64,000 nucleotides of DNA. Origin: Deefgea rivuli DSM 18356 (GTDB taxonomy: Bacteria > Pseudomonadota > Gammaproteobacteria > Burkholderiales > Chitinibacteraceae). The notes under the pieces are model-generated. The model was not told the DNA's origin and did no database searches. It worked only from the letters and a program-made list of their open reading frames with translations. The stretch lies in the NCBI RefSeq assembly GCF_000620145.1, contig NZ_JHVM01000008.1, positions 296,521 to 360,520 of the forward strand, read 5' to 3'. The first letter of the stretch is position 1. Every line of letters starts with the position of its first letter. Shown here one piece after another: positions 17,956 through 26,737 of this stretch. Position numbers and translations under genes: made by a program.

Positions 17956-19365
17956 CTATTTTTGTTCGCTCGCCGCTTGCGGCCATTCACCACCAACCGC
18001 TTTATAAAGCGAAATCCACAACGCCAATTGTTCGCGCTGCAAAGAAATTTGCTTGGTTTGCGCGGAGAGTAAAAAGCGTCGTGAGATTTCTAAATCAAAC
18101 AGGCTGGCGCTACCCGCTTTCCACATCGCATTCGATGCATCTTGCTGCTTTTGATAGCCCGCGACCGAGCGCAAGGTTGCAGCAACGCGCTGATTGCTGC
18201 TATCGAGCTGAACCATGTTTTGCTCGACTTCACGCACAGCAAAGCGCACTTTTTGCTGATACATTGCCAGCGCTTGTTCATAGCGCGCTTGCGCGGCTTC
18301 TTGTTCCGATTGCAAACGTCCTGCATTAAAAATCGGCAATTTCAGCGTCGGGCCAAACGACCACGATGTACCGTTCAATTCCAAACTGCCCGTTTCCTGA
18401 CGACCAATACTGATCGCGCCAAATAAGCTGAGCGATGGCAATTTCGCCACTTTGGCAATGCCGACATCGGCGGCGGCGATTTTGACTTTCTCGGCTTCAA
18501 TCCGAACATCATGCCGCTGCGTAATCACGTCGGCTGGCAAAGCGGTGATCGCAAAACCCAAAGGCTGCGGCAATTGGCGCTCGCCTTGATTAATTTGTGC
18601 ACGAACCTCAAGCTCGCTTAAGCCGGTTAAGGCCACCAGCGCCTTGATCGACATCGCAATGCCTTCATTCATCTCGATTAATTGCGCGGTAGCATCGGCG
18701 CTACTGGCATCCGACAGCGCCACATCCACTGGACTGGCCAAACCAACGCGCTCTTTATCGATGGTCAGTTGCAAGCTGCGATTGCGCGATTCCAAATCGG
18801 CAGCAACAATATCGGCCATCGCTTGATACGCGCGCAGCGCCACATAGGCATTGGCGGTTTCGGCGGCAATGCTCACTTGCGCATCATGCCACTCCACTTC
18901 CCGTGCGGCCATATCGGCCAAAATACTTTGCGTCGCAATACGAATGCCGCCCCATAAATCGATTTCCCAATTGGCATCCAGACCCACCGAACCGTCATTG
19001 CTCATCTTTCCCGATTCAAGCAAGCCGTTTTTACTGCGCGTACCCGCTGCCGTTGCGCCCACCGTCGGCCATAAATAAGATTTGGCCGAATAGGCTTTCG
19101 CACGCGCTTCACGAATCCGCGCTTGTGCGAACTCTAAAGTAGGATTGGCTTGCTGCGCGGCATTCAGCAGCGTGTCGAGTACGGGGTCATTCCATGATTG
19201 CCACCACTCTTTTTGCTCGGCCAAGCGTGCTGCACTAGGGCTAGACGCTTGCCAGTTTTTTTCTTGTGGCGCGAGTTGTGCTGGCTCTGGCTGCGGCAAG
19301 TTCACAGCACACGCACTGAGCGCAGCGGATACCGCAATCAGCATCAAATTTAAACGGTGGCGCAT
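17956..19365 (-). CDS. outer-membrane efflux lipoprotein (NodT/OprM family)
   Basis: A 469-residue TolC-like channel subunit. The N-terminus is a lipoprotein signal with lipobox LSAC (Cys19), so it is lipid-anchored to the outer membrane. The body has the two repeated outer-membrane-efflux-protein blocks: WWQSWNDPVLDTLLNAAQQANPTLEFAQARIREARA near 50-90, and a second around 255-450 with long amphipathic helices. It completes the tripartite pump as first gene of the operon, next to the divergent TetR gene whose operator lies between them. Confidence 0.92.
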   Translation of the reverse strand: MRHRLNLMLIAVSAALSACAVNLPQPEPAQLAPQEKNWQASSPSAARLAEQKEWWQSWNDPVLDTLLNAAQQANPTLEFAQARIREARAKAYSAKSYLWPTVGATAAGTRSKNGLLESGKMSNDGSVGLDANWEIDLWGGIRIATQSILADMAAREVEWHDAQVSIAAETANAYVALRAYQAMADIVAADLESRNRSLQLTIDKERVGLASPVDVALSDASSADATAQLIEMNEGIAMSIKALVALTGLSELEVRAQINQGERQLPQPLGFAITALPADVITQRHDVRIEAEKVKIAAADVGIAKVAKLPSLSLFGAISIGRQETGSLELNGTSWSFGPTLKLPIFNAGRLQSEQEAAQARYEQALAMYQQKVRFAVREVEQNMVQLDSSNQRVAATLRSVAGYQKQQDASNAMWKAGSASLFDLEISRRFLLSAQTKQISLQREQLALWISLYKAVGGEWPQAASEQK

Positions 19366-19575
19366 ACGGATGCGTTTCCCTTGGTAAGATCAAATGGAAG
19401 GTGCGCGCCGCTTGGCGCGGCAGACTCAGAATACCGAGTATTTGTTTCAAGTCTTTAGCTACAAAAGCCTTATGAGCAGATACATCGAGTACCACACGGC
19501 AACGATGCAATAAAACGCCCACCAGAATATTTGTGTGAGTTTGAAATTGGATTATCGTCATTGATGATGCTAAAC

Positions 19576-19594
19576 TGACCGAACGGTTCGGTCA
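19576..19594. promoter_or_regulatory. palindromic operator for the TetR-family repressor
   Basis: TGACCGAAC-G-GTTCGGTCA is a perfect 9+1+9 palindrome located 34 bases upstream of the repressor ATG, in the space shared with the efflux operon. This size and symmetry are typical of TetR-family operators. Autoregulation and repression of the pump are inferred. Confidence 0.75.
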
Positions 19595-19627
19595 ATACAC
19601 GTTTGAATATTTATTTTGGGTATCACG

Positions 19628-20242
19628 ATGCATACAGCTAATAGCAAACTCAGCGAAGCAAAACGCGCACAAATCCTCAGCGGCGCACGCCTGATGTTTA
19701 TGGAGCACGGTTTTGCCAGCACCAGCGTTGAAAAAATTGCCAAAGCCGCCGGCGTATCCAAGGGCACGATTTACAATTATTTCGACAGCAAGGAAATTTT
19801 GTTTGTCGCGCTAATCACTGGTGAATGTGGCGGCGAAGCCTGTTTGCCACAGGCAGAAGACTTGCTTGAAATGCCAATTAGCGAGGTTTTAACGCAATTT
19901 GGCAGCCAATGGCTATTGGGCTTATTAAAAGAAGATCAGCTACAGCTGTTTCGCATTGTTTTGGCCGAAGTCATGCAATTTCCGCAATTGGGACAAATGA
20001 TCGAATCCACCGGTCCCGCCCCCATGATGACGGTGCTAGCAGATTACTTGGCACGACTGAATCAAACAGGGAAATTAAAAATTGCTCAGCCACAGCTGGC
20101 TGCTGAGCAATTTACGGCGCTATGCGATGCGGGAATTATGCGCCAAATGCAGCTCTCGGTGAAAAACCCCAGCCAAGCGCAAATTGAAACGCAGGTCGCC
20201 AGCGCGGTGCAGTTATTTTTGCGTGGCTACGCTGCAGAGTGA
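19628..20242 (+). CDS. TetR/AcrR-family transcriptional repressor
   Basis: A 204-residue regulator. The N-terminal helix-turn-helix (residues ~10-60) contains the family signature GFASTSVEKIAKAAGVSKGTIYNYF. The C-terminal ligand pocket resembles the AefR-like type (LFRIVLAEVMQFPQLGQMI). It is divergent from the outer-membrane factor gene with a perfect 19-bp palindrome in between, so it most likely represses the RND operon and itself until bound by an effector, probably a pump substrate. The start is ATG at 19628; a TTG further upstream at 19616 has no better ribosome site. Confidence 0.9.
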   Translation: MHTANSKLSEAKRAQILSGARLMFMEHGFASTSVEKIAKAAGVSKGTIYNYFDSKEILFVALITGECGGEACLPQAEDLLEMPISEVLTQFGSQWLLGLLKEDQLQLFRIVLAEVMQFPQLGQMIESTGPAPMMTVLADYLARLNQTGKLKIAQPQLAAEQFTALCDAGIMRQMQLSVKNPSQAQIETQVASAVQLFLRGYAAE

Positions 20243-20309
20243 AGTAATACGCGAACAATGGATAAGGCGAATCAAATGGGGCTGTGGTTTTAGCACTACG
20301 CCGCCCGTT

Positions 20310-20594
20310 TCATTTGGCGGCAGTAAGGCGCGCAATTAATTCCGTTGGATCTTGATTCACAACCAAAACAGCGCGAACTTTATTAAACGCCGCCGCAGCT
20401 TCATCGGGATATTTCCCATACGACACCACGCTCGCATGCCGCCAACCCGCCGCAGTCAACACTTGCTTGGCAAATTTACTCCCATCCACACCGCCACCGC
20501 CCAACTGCAATAAAGCCTGCTCGACTAAGACATGCGGAAAAGGATTGCGAGATAGCGTATTGAAATGCGCTGGCATAACTTCATCAAATTGCAT
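20310..20594 (-). CDS. small hypothetical protein
   Basis: A 94-residue cytoplasmic protein (MQFDEVMPAHFNTLSRNPFP at the start) with Gly-rich LLQLGGGGVDGSKFAKQV in the middle. No domain is recognised. Its composition is protein-like and it occupies an otherwise empty space between tetR and nadE. A GTG four codons upstream (20606) is an alternative start; neither has a strong Shine-Dalgarno sequence. Confidence 0.5.
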   Translation of the reverse strand: MQFDEVMPAHFNTLSRNPFPHVLVEQALLQLGGGGVDGSKFAKQVLTAAGWRHASVVSYGKYPDEAAAAFNKVRAVLVVNQDPTELIARLTAAK

Positions 20595-20861
20595 GATTTG
20601 GCTCACTCAAATGAATTAAGAATGCAACGCTCAATGCACCCTCTGCATCAGCCCATTTCACTCTCTTCTGTCCTTGGTTTAGCCCCCCACCCTGCAAATA
20701 GCAAGCCATGCCACAGAAAGCGTCCGGCGGGCTGTATAGGATATATACGCCTGTGGCAACGTCTATTCAGCATCACAAAACGCAGCACTATGATTTTACC
20801 GACATGCGCGCGCGCAAATCGCTAAAATAGCGGTTTTATAATTGCTTGAGTTCGCCCGCCC

Positions 20862-22460
20862 ATGAAAATCGCCCTTGCTCAGATCAATCCGATTGTTGGT
20901 GACCTCGATGGCAACACCGAGCTTATTTTTGCTGCGGCGCGTGAAGCACAAGCAGCGGGCGCGGATATTATCCTGACCCCCGAACTCGCGCTCACCGGCT
21001 ACCCACCGGAAGACTTGCTGCTGCGCCCCGCTTTCTTGCAGCAATGTCGCGAAAAAATTGGCCGTTTTATCGACGAGCTGGATGGCATTACCTTGGTGCT
21101 GGGTTATCCCTCAAACAGTGGCGATGAGATTTTCAATTCGGCCTGCGTGATCCGCGATGGCAATTTCTTGGGCCGTTACGACAAGCTATTGCTGCCGAAC
21201 AACGCAGTTTTCGACGAAGTTCGCTACTTTACGCCTGGCATCGTGCCGCTGGTGTTCGAGCAAAATGGCGTGAATGTTGGCATCGCGATTTGTGAAGATT
21301 TATGGGATACCGAGCCTGCCGCTGCGGCACGCGATGAAGGCGCGGATATTTTATTAGTACTCAACGCCTCGCCGTATCACCAAGCCAAGCAAAGCACGCG
21401 CCGCGAAGTTGCGCGCCAGCGCGGTGAAGAAAATGGCATGCCGATTGTGTATTGCAATTTGATCGGCGGCCAAGATGAATTGATTTTCGATGGGCATTCG
21501 TTTGCGATCAACAAAGCAGGCGAATTGGCGCTGCAACTGCCAGCGTATCAATCGCTGATTGGCTACGTCGACTACATCGATGGCGACTTGCAAACTGGCA
21601 GCATCGCGGCAGACGAATCGATTGAAGCCAGCGTGTACGGCGCTTTGGTGCAAGGAGTAAAAGACTATATCGGCAAAAACCGTTTCCCTGGCGTGCTGCT
21701 TGGCCTTTCTGGCGGCATTGATTCGGCGCTGACGTTGGCGATTGCTGTGGATGCGCTCGGCGCAGAAAACGTCCACGCGGTGATGATGCCGTCGCGTTAT
21801 ACCGCCGATATTTCGGTGAATGATTCGCGTGAGATGATTGAAATTTTGGGCTGCCAATATTCTGAAATTGAAATCTGGCCGATGTACGAAGCGATGATGG
21901 CGGGCTTAGAAGGAGAATTCGCTGGCCGCGAAATGGATGCGACCGAAGAAAATCTGCAAAGCCGCATACGGGGTATGCTCTTGATGGCCTTATCCAATAA
22001 GGGCGGCAAGCTGGTACTCACTACGGGTAATAAATCAGAAATGACTACCGGCTATGCGACGCTGTATGGCGATATGGCAGGCGGCTTTGCTGTGCTGAAA
22101 GACATCGCCAAAACGCTGGTGTATCGCCTAAGCAATTGGCGAAATGAACAAGGCGTCGTCATTCCAGAGCGCATCATCACGCGCCCACCGTCAGCTGAAT
22201 TACGCCCTGATCAAAAAGACCAAGACAGCCTGCCTGAGTATGAAGTGCTGGATGCGATTTTGGCCGCCTACGTGGAAGACAATCTGAGCATCGCCGACAT
22301 CATCAAGCTCGGCTACCCCGAAGCGGATGTGAATAAAGTGGTGCGCTTACTGAAAATCAACGAATACAAACGCCGCCAAGCGCCGGTTGGGCCACGAATT
22401 ACACAACGTTCCTTCGGCAAAGACTGGCGCATGCCGATTACGCAGCGCTTTACACGCTAG
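20862..22460 (+). CDS. nadE: glutamine-hydrolysing NAD+ synthase
   Basis: A 532-residue two-domain enzyme that makes NAD+ from nicotinate adenine dinucleotide, ATP and glutamine. The N-terminal nitrilase-type glutaminase has its Glu-Lys-Cys triad in LTPELALTGYPPEDLL, YDKLLLPN and GIAICEDLWD. The C-terminal NAD synthase domain has the ATP-pyrophosphatase loop SGGIDSALTLAIA (near residue 285) and TTGNKSEMTTGYATLYGD. Length and both active sites are normal for the long, glutamine-dependent form. It is monocistronic and ends in a terminator. Confidence 0.96.
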   Translation: MKIALAQINPIVGDLDGNTELIFAAAREAQAAGADIILTPELALTGYPPEDLLLRPAFLQQCREKIGRFIDELDGITLVLGYPSNSGDEIFNSACVIRDGNFLGRYDKLLLPNNAVFDEVRYFTPGIVPLVFEQNGVNVGIAICEDLWDTEPAAAARDEGADILLVLNASPYHQAKQSTRREVARQRGEENGMPIVYCNLIGGQDELIFDGHSFAINKAGELALQLPAYQSLIGYVDYIDGDLQTGSIAADESIEASVYGALVQGVKDYIGKNRFPGVLLGLSGGIDSALTLAIAVDALGAENVHAVMMPSRYTADISVNDSREMIEILGCQYSEIEIWPMYEAMMAGLEGEFAGREMDATEENLQSRIRGMLLMALSNKGGKLVLTTGNKSEMTTGYATLYGDMAGGFAVLKDIAKTLVYRLSNWRNEQGVVIPERIITRPPSAELRPDQKDQDSLPEYEVLDAILAAYVEDNLSIADIIKLGYPEADVNKVVRLLKINEYKRRQAPVGPRITQRSFGKDWRMPITQRFTR

Positions 22461-22466
22461 ATGTGT

Positions 22467-22525
22467 GGTATGAAATAGTATATTGATGCAGCCTTTATCT
22501 ATAAAAGGCTACAAGGTAATACCTT
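22467..22525. repeat. GGTAT-type intergenic hairpin, copy 5
   Basis: Outer GGTAT/ATACC ends and an inner stem AGCCTTTA/AAAAGGCT; one of the best-paired members of the family. It lies between the nadE stop codon and its terminator. Confidence 0.75.
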
Positions 22526-22563
22526 AAAAATACTGTCACCGCATGACCTGCTTAGAACAACAC

Positions 22564-22593
22564 AAAAGCCCAAGCTCAGCGCTTGGGCTTTTT
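22564..22593 (+). terminator. intrinsic terminator after nadE
   Basis: Perfect 10-bp stem AAGCCCAAGC/GCTTGGGCTT (22566-22575 with 22581-22590), loop TCAGC, followed by T residues. Confidence 0.9.
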
Positions 22594-22740
22594 GCATCTG
22601 CACACGATGAATTCAAAGCAACTTCACTCACAATCCTGCTTCAAAAATTTGTAATATTTCTGCCTCAAAACTACCTGTGTAACAAAACATTCATCTTTCA
22701 CTGTTACCTTACAAGCCCACGCCAGCCCTTCTGAGTTTGT

Positions 22741-24546
22741 ATGAATTCCCTCTGCACGACCGATCCTTATTGCGCCGAACTCGGGCAGATTATTCAGCAA
22801 CAACAACTCAGCGCGCTGTTTCAGCCGATTGCGGCGCTCAATCATGAGCAGGCTTATGGTTTTGAAGGCCTGATTCGTGGGCCTTCGGCGCATTTTTTGC
22901 ATTCGCCGATTAATTTATTTCAAACCGCCGAGCGCTGTAATCAGTTGGTCGAACTCGATATTGCTTGCCGCAAAGTGATTATCAAAGCCTTTGTTGCGCT
23001 AAATTTACCGGGCAAATTGTTTCTGAATATTTGCCCCACCAGCTTGATGCAGCCCTCGTTTCGCCCCGGCGCAACGCTGGCATTTTTAAAAGAAGTGGGC
23101 TTAGATCCCCATCGCGTGGTCATTGAACTCACTGAAACGCAGGCTACGACCGATTACACGCTGCTGGCCGAAGCGCTGAAACATTATCGTGAAATGGGCT
23201 TTAAAATTGCGCTGGATGATTTGGGTGAGGGATTTTCTAGCTTGCGGCTGTGGTCGGAGCTGAAACCTGATTTTGTTAAAATCGATAAATATTTTATCCA
23301 AGGCATAGGTTCAGATCCGCAAAAGCGCCAATTCGTGCGCTCGATTCAGCATATCGCGCTGAACACTGGCACTTGCGTGATTGCCGAAGGCATTGAATCC
23401 AGTGCCGAGCTGGAAGTGATTCAGCGCATCGGCATCAATTTGGCGCAAGGCTATTTAATTGGCCGCCCGCAAACTCAGCCGACCGCACAGCTGAATTTAC
23501 CCGCGCTAAAAACTGAAAAACCACTCACCATCGGCAAGCTCAGCAAGCACGCAGGCGCACTCTTGCAAATCATTCCTTGCGCCAGCACGCAAGAAAGCAA
23601 TGAGCAGATTTGGCGGCGTTTATCGGCGCAAACCGATTTGGCGGCGATTCCTGTCGTTGAAAACGATAAGCCAATTGGCCTGATTAAACGCAGTGATTTG
23701 CTGGAGCTGTTTTCGCGCCCGTTTAGCCGCGAGCTATTTGGCGCGCGCAGCTGCGCGACGCAAATGGACCGCAAACCTTTGATTGTCGAGCAAGCAACTA
23801 GCCTAACCGAATTGGCGCGGCTGATGACGTCCAGCGAGCGCGGTGATTTGAATGATGGTTTTATTTTGACCGAGCAAGGTCGCTATCTGGGCATGGGCAC
23901 TGGGCGGGATTTGATTCGGGCGATGACCGAGCTACAAATCAGCGCTGCGCGCCATGCCAATCCGCTCACCGGCCTGCCCGGCAATGCGCCAATTCAAGAA
24001 ACGATCAGCCAGTTTTTAAACGATCAGCTTAATTTCACCATCGTCTACGTCGATCTCGATCATTTCAAGCCGTACAACGATGTCTACGGCTATGCGCGTG
24101 GTGATGAGCTGCTGCAATTATGCGGGCAATTATTGCAACACAACGTCGATCCACAACTGGATTTTGTCGGCCATGTGGGCGGAGATGATTTTATTTTGTT
24201 GTTGCGATCACCCGATTGGCAAAGCCGCTGCGAAAAAATGCTCAGTGATTTTGAGCTGCATTTATCAGACTTTTTTAATCCCGAACATATAGCGGCGCAA
24301 GGCTACCAAGCGCAAAATCGCCAAGGCGATTTGCAACATCATCCGCTGGTGTCGCTGTCGCTCGGCGCGGCACAGATTGTCACGGAGTGGTACAGCAATC
24401 ATCACGAAGTGGCTAATGTGGCCTGCGCGGCGAAACACATGGCCAAGCGCCAGCATGGTAATTCGCTATTTATCGAACAGCGCATGCCACAGAATGCGGC
24501 CAGCAGCCAGATTAGCAATCGGTATATCGATCAAGCGCTTGCTTAA
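22741..24546 (+). CDS. EAL-CBS-GGDEF cyclic-di-GMP protein with variant motifs
   Basis: A 601-residue soluble protein. The EAL domain comes first (~15-250), then a pair of CBS modules (~265-400; TIGKLSKHAG... and MDRKPLIVEQATSL), then GGDEF (~410-585). In the phosphodiesterase domain the signature reads EGL (E42-L44) and the loop reads DDLGEG instead of DDFGTG. The Asn (LNICP), Glu (ELTE), Lys (KIDKYF), Glu (EGIES) and Gln (QGYLIGRP) positions are kept, so activity is plausible but not certain. The cyclase signature is GGDDF (480-484), a conservative change of the last acid. CBS pairs usually bind adenine nucleotides, so the protein may link energy charge to c-di-GMP. No membrane segment. Confidence 0.9.
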   Translation: MNSLCTTDPYCAELGQIIQQQQLSALFQPIAALNHEQAYGFEGLIRGPSAHFLHSPINLFQTAERCNQLVELDIACRKVIIKAFVALNLPGKLFLNICPTSLMQPSFRPGATLAFLKEVGLDPHRVVIELTETQATTDYTLLAEALKHYREMGFKIALDDLGEGFSSLRLWSELKPDFVKIDKYFIQGIGSDPQKRQFVRSIQHIALNTGTCVIAEGIESSAELEVIQRIGINLAQGYLIGRPQTQPTAQLNLPALKTEKPLTIGKLSKHAGALLQIIPCASTQESNEQIWRRLSAQTDLAAIPVVENDKPIGLIKRSDLLELFSRPFSRELFGARSCATQMDRKPLIVEQATSLTELARLMTSSERGDLNDGFILTEQGRYLGMGTGRDLIRAMTELQISAARHANPLTGLPGNAPIQETISQFLNDQLNFTIVYVDLDHFKPYNDVYGYARGDELLQLCGQLLQHNVDPQLDFVGHVGGDDFILLLRSPDWQSRCEKMLSDFELHLSDFFNPEHIAAQGYQAQNRQGDLQHHPLVSLSLGAAQIVTEWYSNHHEVANVACAAKHMAKRQHGNSLFIEQRMPQNAASSQISNRYIDQALA

Positions 24547-24599
24547 TAAGCATTGCAAGGCAATACCCAAGTACTATTTAGCATAAGGATTTGCAGGGT

Positions 24600-25712
24600 T
24601 TACTCCGGATCAAGCTCCGATAAATCCCAGCCTAATGCCAAATCTTGATTGGCCAAAGCCAGCAAGGGCTGCAAATTGCGCAACAAAGCCATTAAGTGCG
24701 GACGCAGTTCTTCGTCCATGCCTTTATGCAGCATCACCAAAGCTTCGGCGATCAATGGCGTTGGTGAAATAGCCGCGTTCACCTCAGGCATAAAGACCTG
24801 ATTTTCCATAGGCGCGGCATACAGGCGATCTTGCGCGATCATCATCATGCGTTCAGTCGACTGCGCATCGTCATGCCAAGAATTCGCGACGGCAATACTG
24901 GCGGTCACGCGCAATTGCTGGCCACGGAAATTAATTCGCGCATTAGCGACGCTATTGCGTAAACGCTCGGCAACGATGCGCGCCTCGGTGAGCGGCGTGG
25001 ACGGCGAAACAATCGCAAACATTGGCCCAGCCAAATGCGCGAGTGTGTCTTCTTTGCGCAATTTGCCTTCAAGCAATTTGGCGAGCAGGCCGAGCATTTG
25101 CCCGTACATTTTTTCGCCTAATTTATCGCTCAAAACTTGGAAATGATTCACCTCCAATAGCATCAAGCTCACTTCGCTATTGTGGCGTAGCGCAAACGCC
25201 AGCGCTTGATCGAGCTGTAAATCCAATAAATACGAGCTACCCACGCCGGTGAGTTCATCAGTCGTCGTTTGTGCTTGCACCGCGCGCGATTGCGCCAATT
25301 CGCGCCGCGTCGTGGCGAGTTCTAAATTTGCTTTAACGCGCGCTAGCATTTCAGTGCGATCGGTCGACTTGGTAATAAAATCATTCGCACCGCATTCAAC
25401 GCAGCGTAGTTTCGTCGCTTCGTCTTCTTCGCCAGAAATAATAATAATCGGCAGATGATGTAGCCGTTCATCGCCCGAGCTACGTATGCGCGCCAACAAG
25501 CCCAAACCATCCAGCTCGGGCATGGTCAGATCTGAAATCATTAAATTGATCGTCGGATCAGCCAATAGGCGTTTCCAGCCCGCTTCACCATCGGCTTCTT
25601 CGAGAATGTCGAAATGCTCGGATAAATGTTTTTTCACCGTCGCGCGGACAATCCGCGAATCATCGACAACTAATAATTTAGGGCGGGTGCTTAATTCGCT
25701 ACTCTCGTTCAT
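24600..25712 (-). CDS. response regulator with degenerate GGDEF domain
   Basis: A 370-residue protein. The receiver domain (~12-130) has the acidic pair in LLVVDDSRIV, the phospho-acceptor Asp in MISDLTMPELDG, and Lys in FITKSTD. It is followed by a helical linker and a GGDEF-fold domain (~150-310) that has lost its signature: the site reads HLAGPMFAIV in place of RxGGDEF, and the first block is TDELTGVGSSYLL. It should receive a phosphate but not make c-di-GMP. ATG at 25712 is preferred (GGA upstream) to GTG at 25724. No kinase gene is adjacent; the partner is unknown. Confidence 0.85.
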   Translation of the reverse strand: MNESSELSTRPKLLVVDDSRIVRATVKKHLSEHFDILEEADGEAGWKRLLADPTINLMISDLTMPELDGLGLLARIRSSGDERLHHLPIIIISGEEDEATKLRCVECGANDFITKSTDRTEMLARVKANLELATTRRELAQSRAVQAQTTTDELTGVGSSYLLDLQLDQALAFALRHNSEVSLMLLEVNHFQVLSDKLGEKMYGQMLGLLAKLLEGKLRKEDTLAHLAGPMFAIVSPSTPLTEARIVAERLRNSVANARINFRGQQLRVTASIAVANSWHDDAQSTERMMMIAQDRLYAAPMENQVFMPEVNAAISPTPLIAEALVMLHKGMDEELRPHLMALLRNLQPLLALANQDLALGWDLSELDPE

Positions 25713-25850
25713 AATGAATTCCACGACTTTCAGGCAGATTATTAGCCTAGCATACGAACACAGCGACGGGAGAGAGAAATCCTGCTCGCACTTGATCGAA
25801 GTCTAGTCCGGTGAATACTTTATACCCGACTGGTACGACTTTAGGATGAC

Positions 25851-26210
25851 ATGATGTCCACGACCTATCGTTTGCAACTCGGCGTTTCGCCGATTTCCCC
25901 GACTGAGGCCGAGCGAGCGCTACTCGCAATCAAACGCGCATGGTGCATGCCGTCATGGGTGCGCAAGCAAACACTCGGCGATCAAGTCTTGCTGCTCGAA
26001 GTGCGTCACGAAGCTGAACTCAAAGTAGGCGAAAGTGCCGATTGGTTTGTCGAGCGAATCGGCGCGGCGATTTGGCAGGAAACCGGCCGCTTTGTACGTA
26101 TCTCCGTCGACATCGCACCACACGAAGCGCCGGATGGGCGAATTTACATTCTGGACGAGCCAGCCTACTGGCGCATTATGCAAAGCTTCCGACTTTCTTC
26201 ACCACGCTAA
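25851..26210 (+). CDS. hypothetical protein
   Basis: A 119-residue soluble protein starting MMSTTYRLQLGVSPISPTEA, with no recognised domain, signal peptide or membrane segment. Composition and codon use match the neighbours and AGGA precedes the start, so it is probably real. It reads away from the response-regulator gene and converges on rpsT; ATG at 25851 or 25854 are equally possible. Confidence 0.6.
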   Translation: MMSTTYRLQLGVSPISPTEAERALLAIKRAWCMPSWVRKQTLGDQVLLLEVRHEAELKVGESADWFVERIGAAIWQETGRFVRISVDIAPHEAPDGRIYILDEPAYWRIMQSFRLSSPR

Positions 26211-26255
26211 AAACCTAATCACAGCAATCTTCACCTTGTTTAGAACGAGCAGATA

Positions 26256-26284
26256 CAAAAAAACCCGCAGATGCGGGTTATTTT
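26256..26284. terminator. bidirectional terminator, rpsT and the 119-aa gene
   Basis: Stem AACCCGC/GCGGGTT (26262-26268 with 26273-26279), loop AGAT; A-run on the left gives a U-run for the minus strand. Confidence 0.85.
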
Positions 26285-26310
26285 GCTTTAGAACCTGTTA
26301 CTTACAAAGC

Positions 26311-26580
26311 TTAGGCAGCAGCCATTGCTTTGATCGCAGCAGACAAACGGCTCTTATGACGAGCTGCTTTGTTCTTGTGGTAGATCTTTTTGTCAGCCAA
26401 GCTGTCGATCGTACTAACCGAAGTTTGGTAAACAGCTGCAGCAGCCGCTTTGTCGCCAGCCGCGATCGCTTTCAATACTTTTTTAACAGCAGTACGGAAT
26501 TCTGAACGTTGCGCGCCATTGTGTAGACGTGCAGCTTCAGCTTGACGAGCGCGTTTGCGTGCTTGTGCGGTATTTGCCAT
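26311..26580 (-). CDS. rpsT: 30S ribosomal protein S20
   Basis: An 89-residue basic helical protein beginning [20 protein letters not shown] and containing the family VKKVLKAI and [10 protein letters not shown] segments. It binds 16S rRNA in the body of the small subunit. The start at 26580 is fixed by AGGAG seven bases upstream and by homology. Divergent from murJ, the arrangement usual in Neisseriales. Confidence 0.97.
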   Translation of the reverse strand: MANTAQARKRARQAEAARLHNGAQRSEFRTAVKKVLKAIAAGDKAAAAAVYQTSVSTIDSLADKKIYHKNKAARHKSRLSAAIKAMAAA

Positions 26581-26666
26581 GGTAATTCTCCTAAAGGTAT
26601 AAACGGGTCTACTGCTTCGCCGGAGACACGGACTTTCGGCAGCACACACACCCTAGAAAGTCGGCA

Positions 26667-26695
26667 ATTTTATGCCTTCTTCACGCCAAGTGCAA
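26667..26695 (-). promoter_or_regulatory. sigma-70 promoter candidate for rpsT
   Basis: On the minus strand TTGCAC (26690-26695), 17 bases, then TAAAAT (26667-26672). The -10 matches 5 of 6, the -35 only weakly; spacing is ideal. Confidence 0.4.
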
Positions 26696-26737
26696 GTAGG
26701 CGTTATGATGCGTCCCATCAGGGATGGGAAATTGACA

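Noticed and set aside
24600..25712. active diguanylate cyclase
   Set aside because: The GGDEF position reads LAGPM and both metal/substrate acids are missing, so catalysis is not expected.
26311..26649. longer S20 protein starting at 26649
   Set aside because: The conserved N-terminus [12 protein letters not shown] with an AGGAG ribosome site at 26580 fixes the start; the extension is not conserved and crosses the likely promoter.
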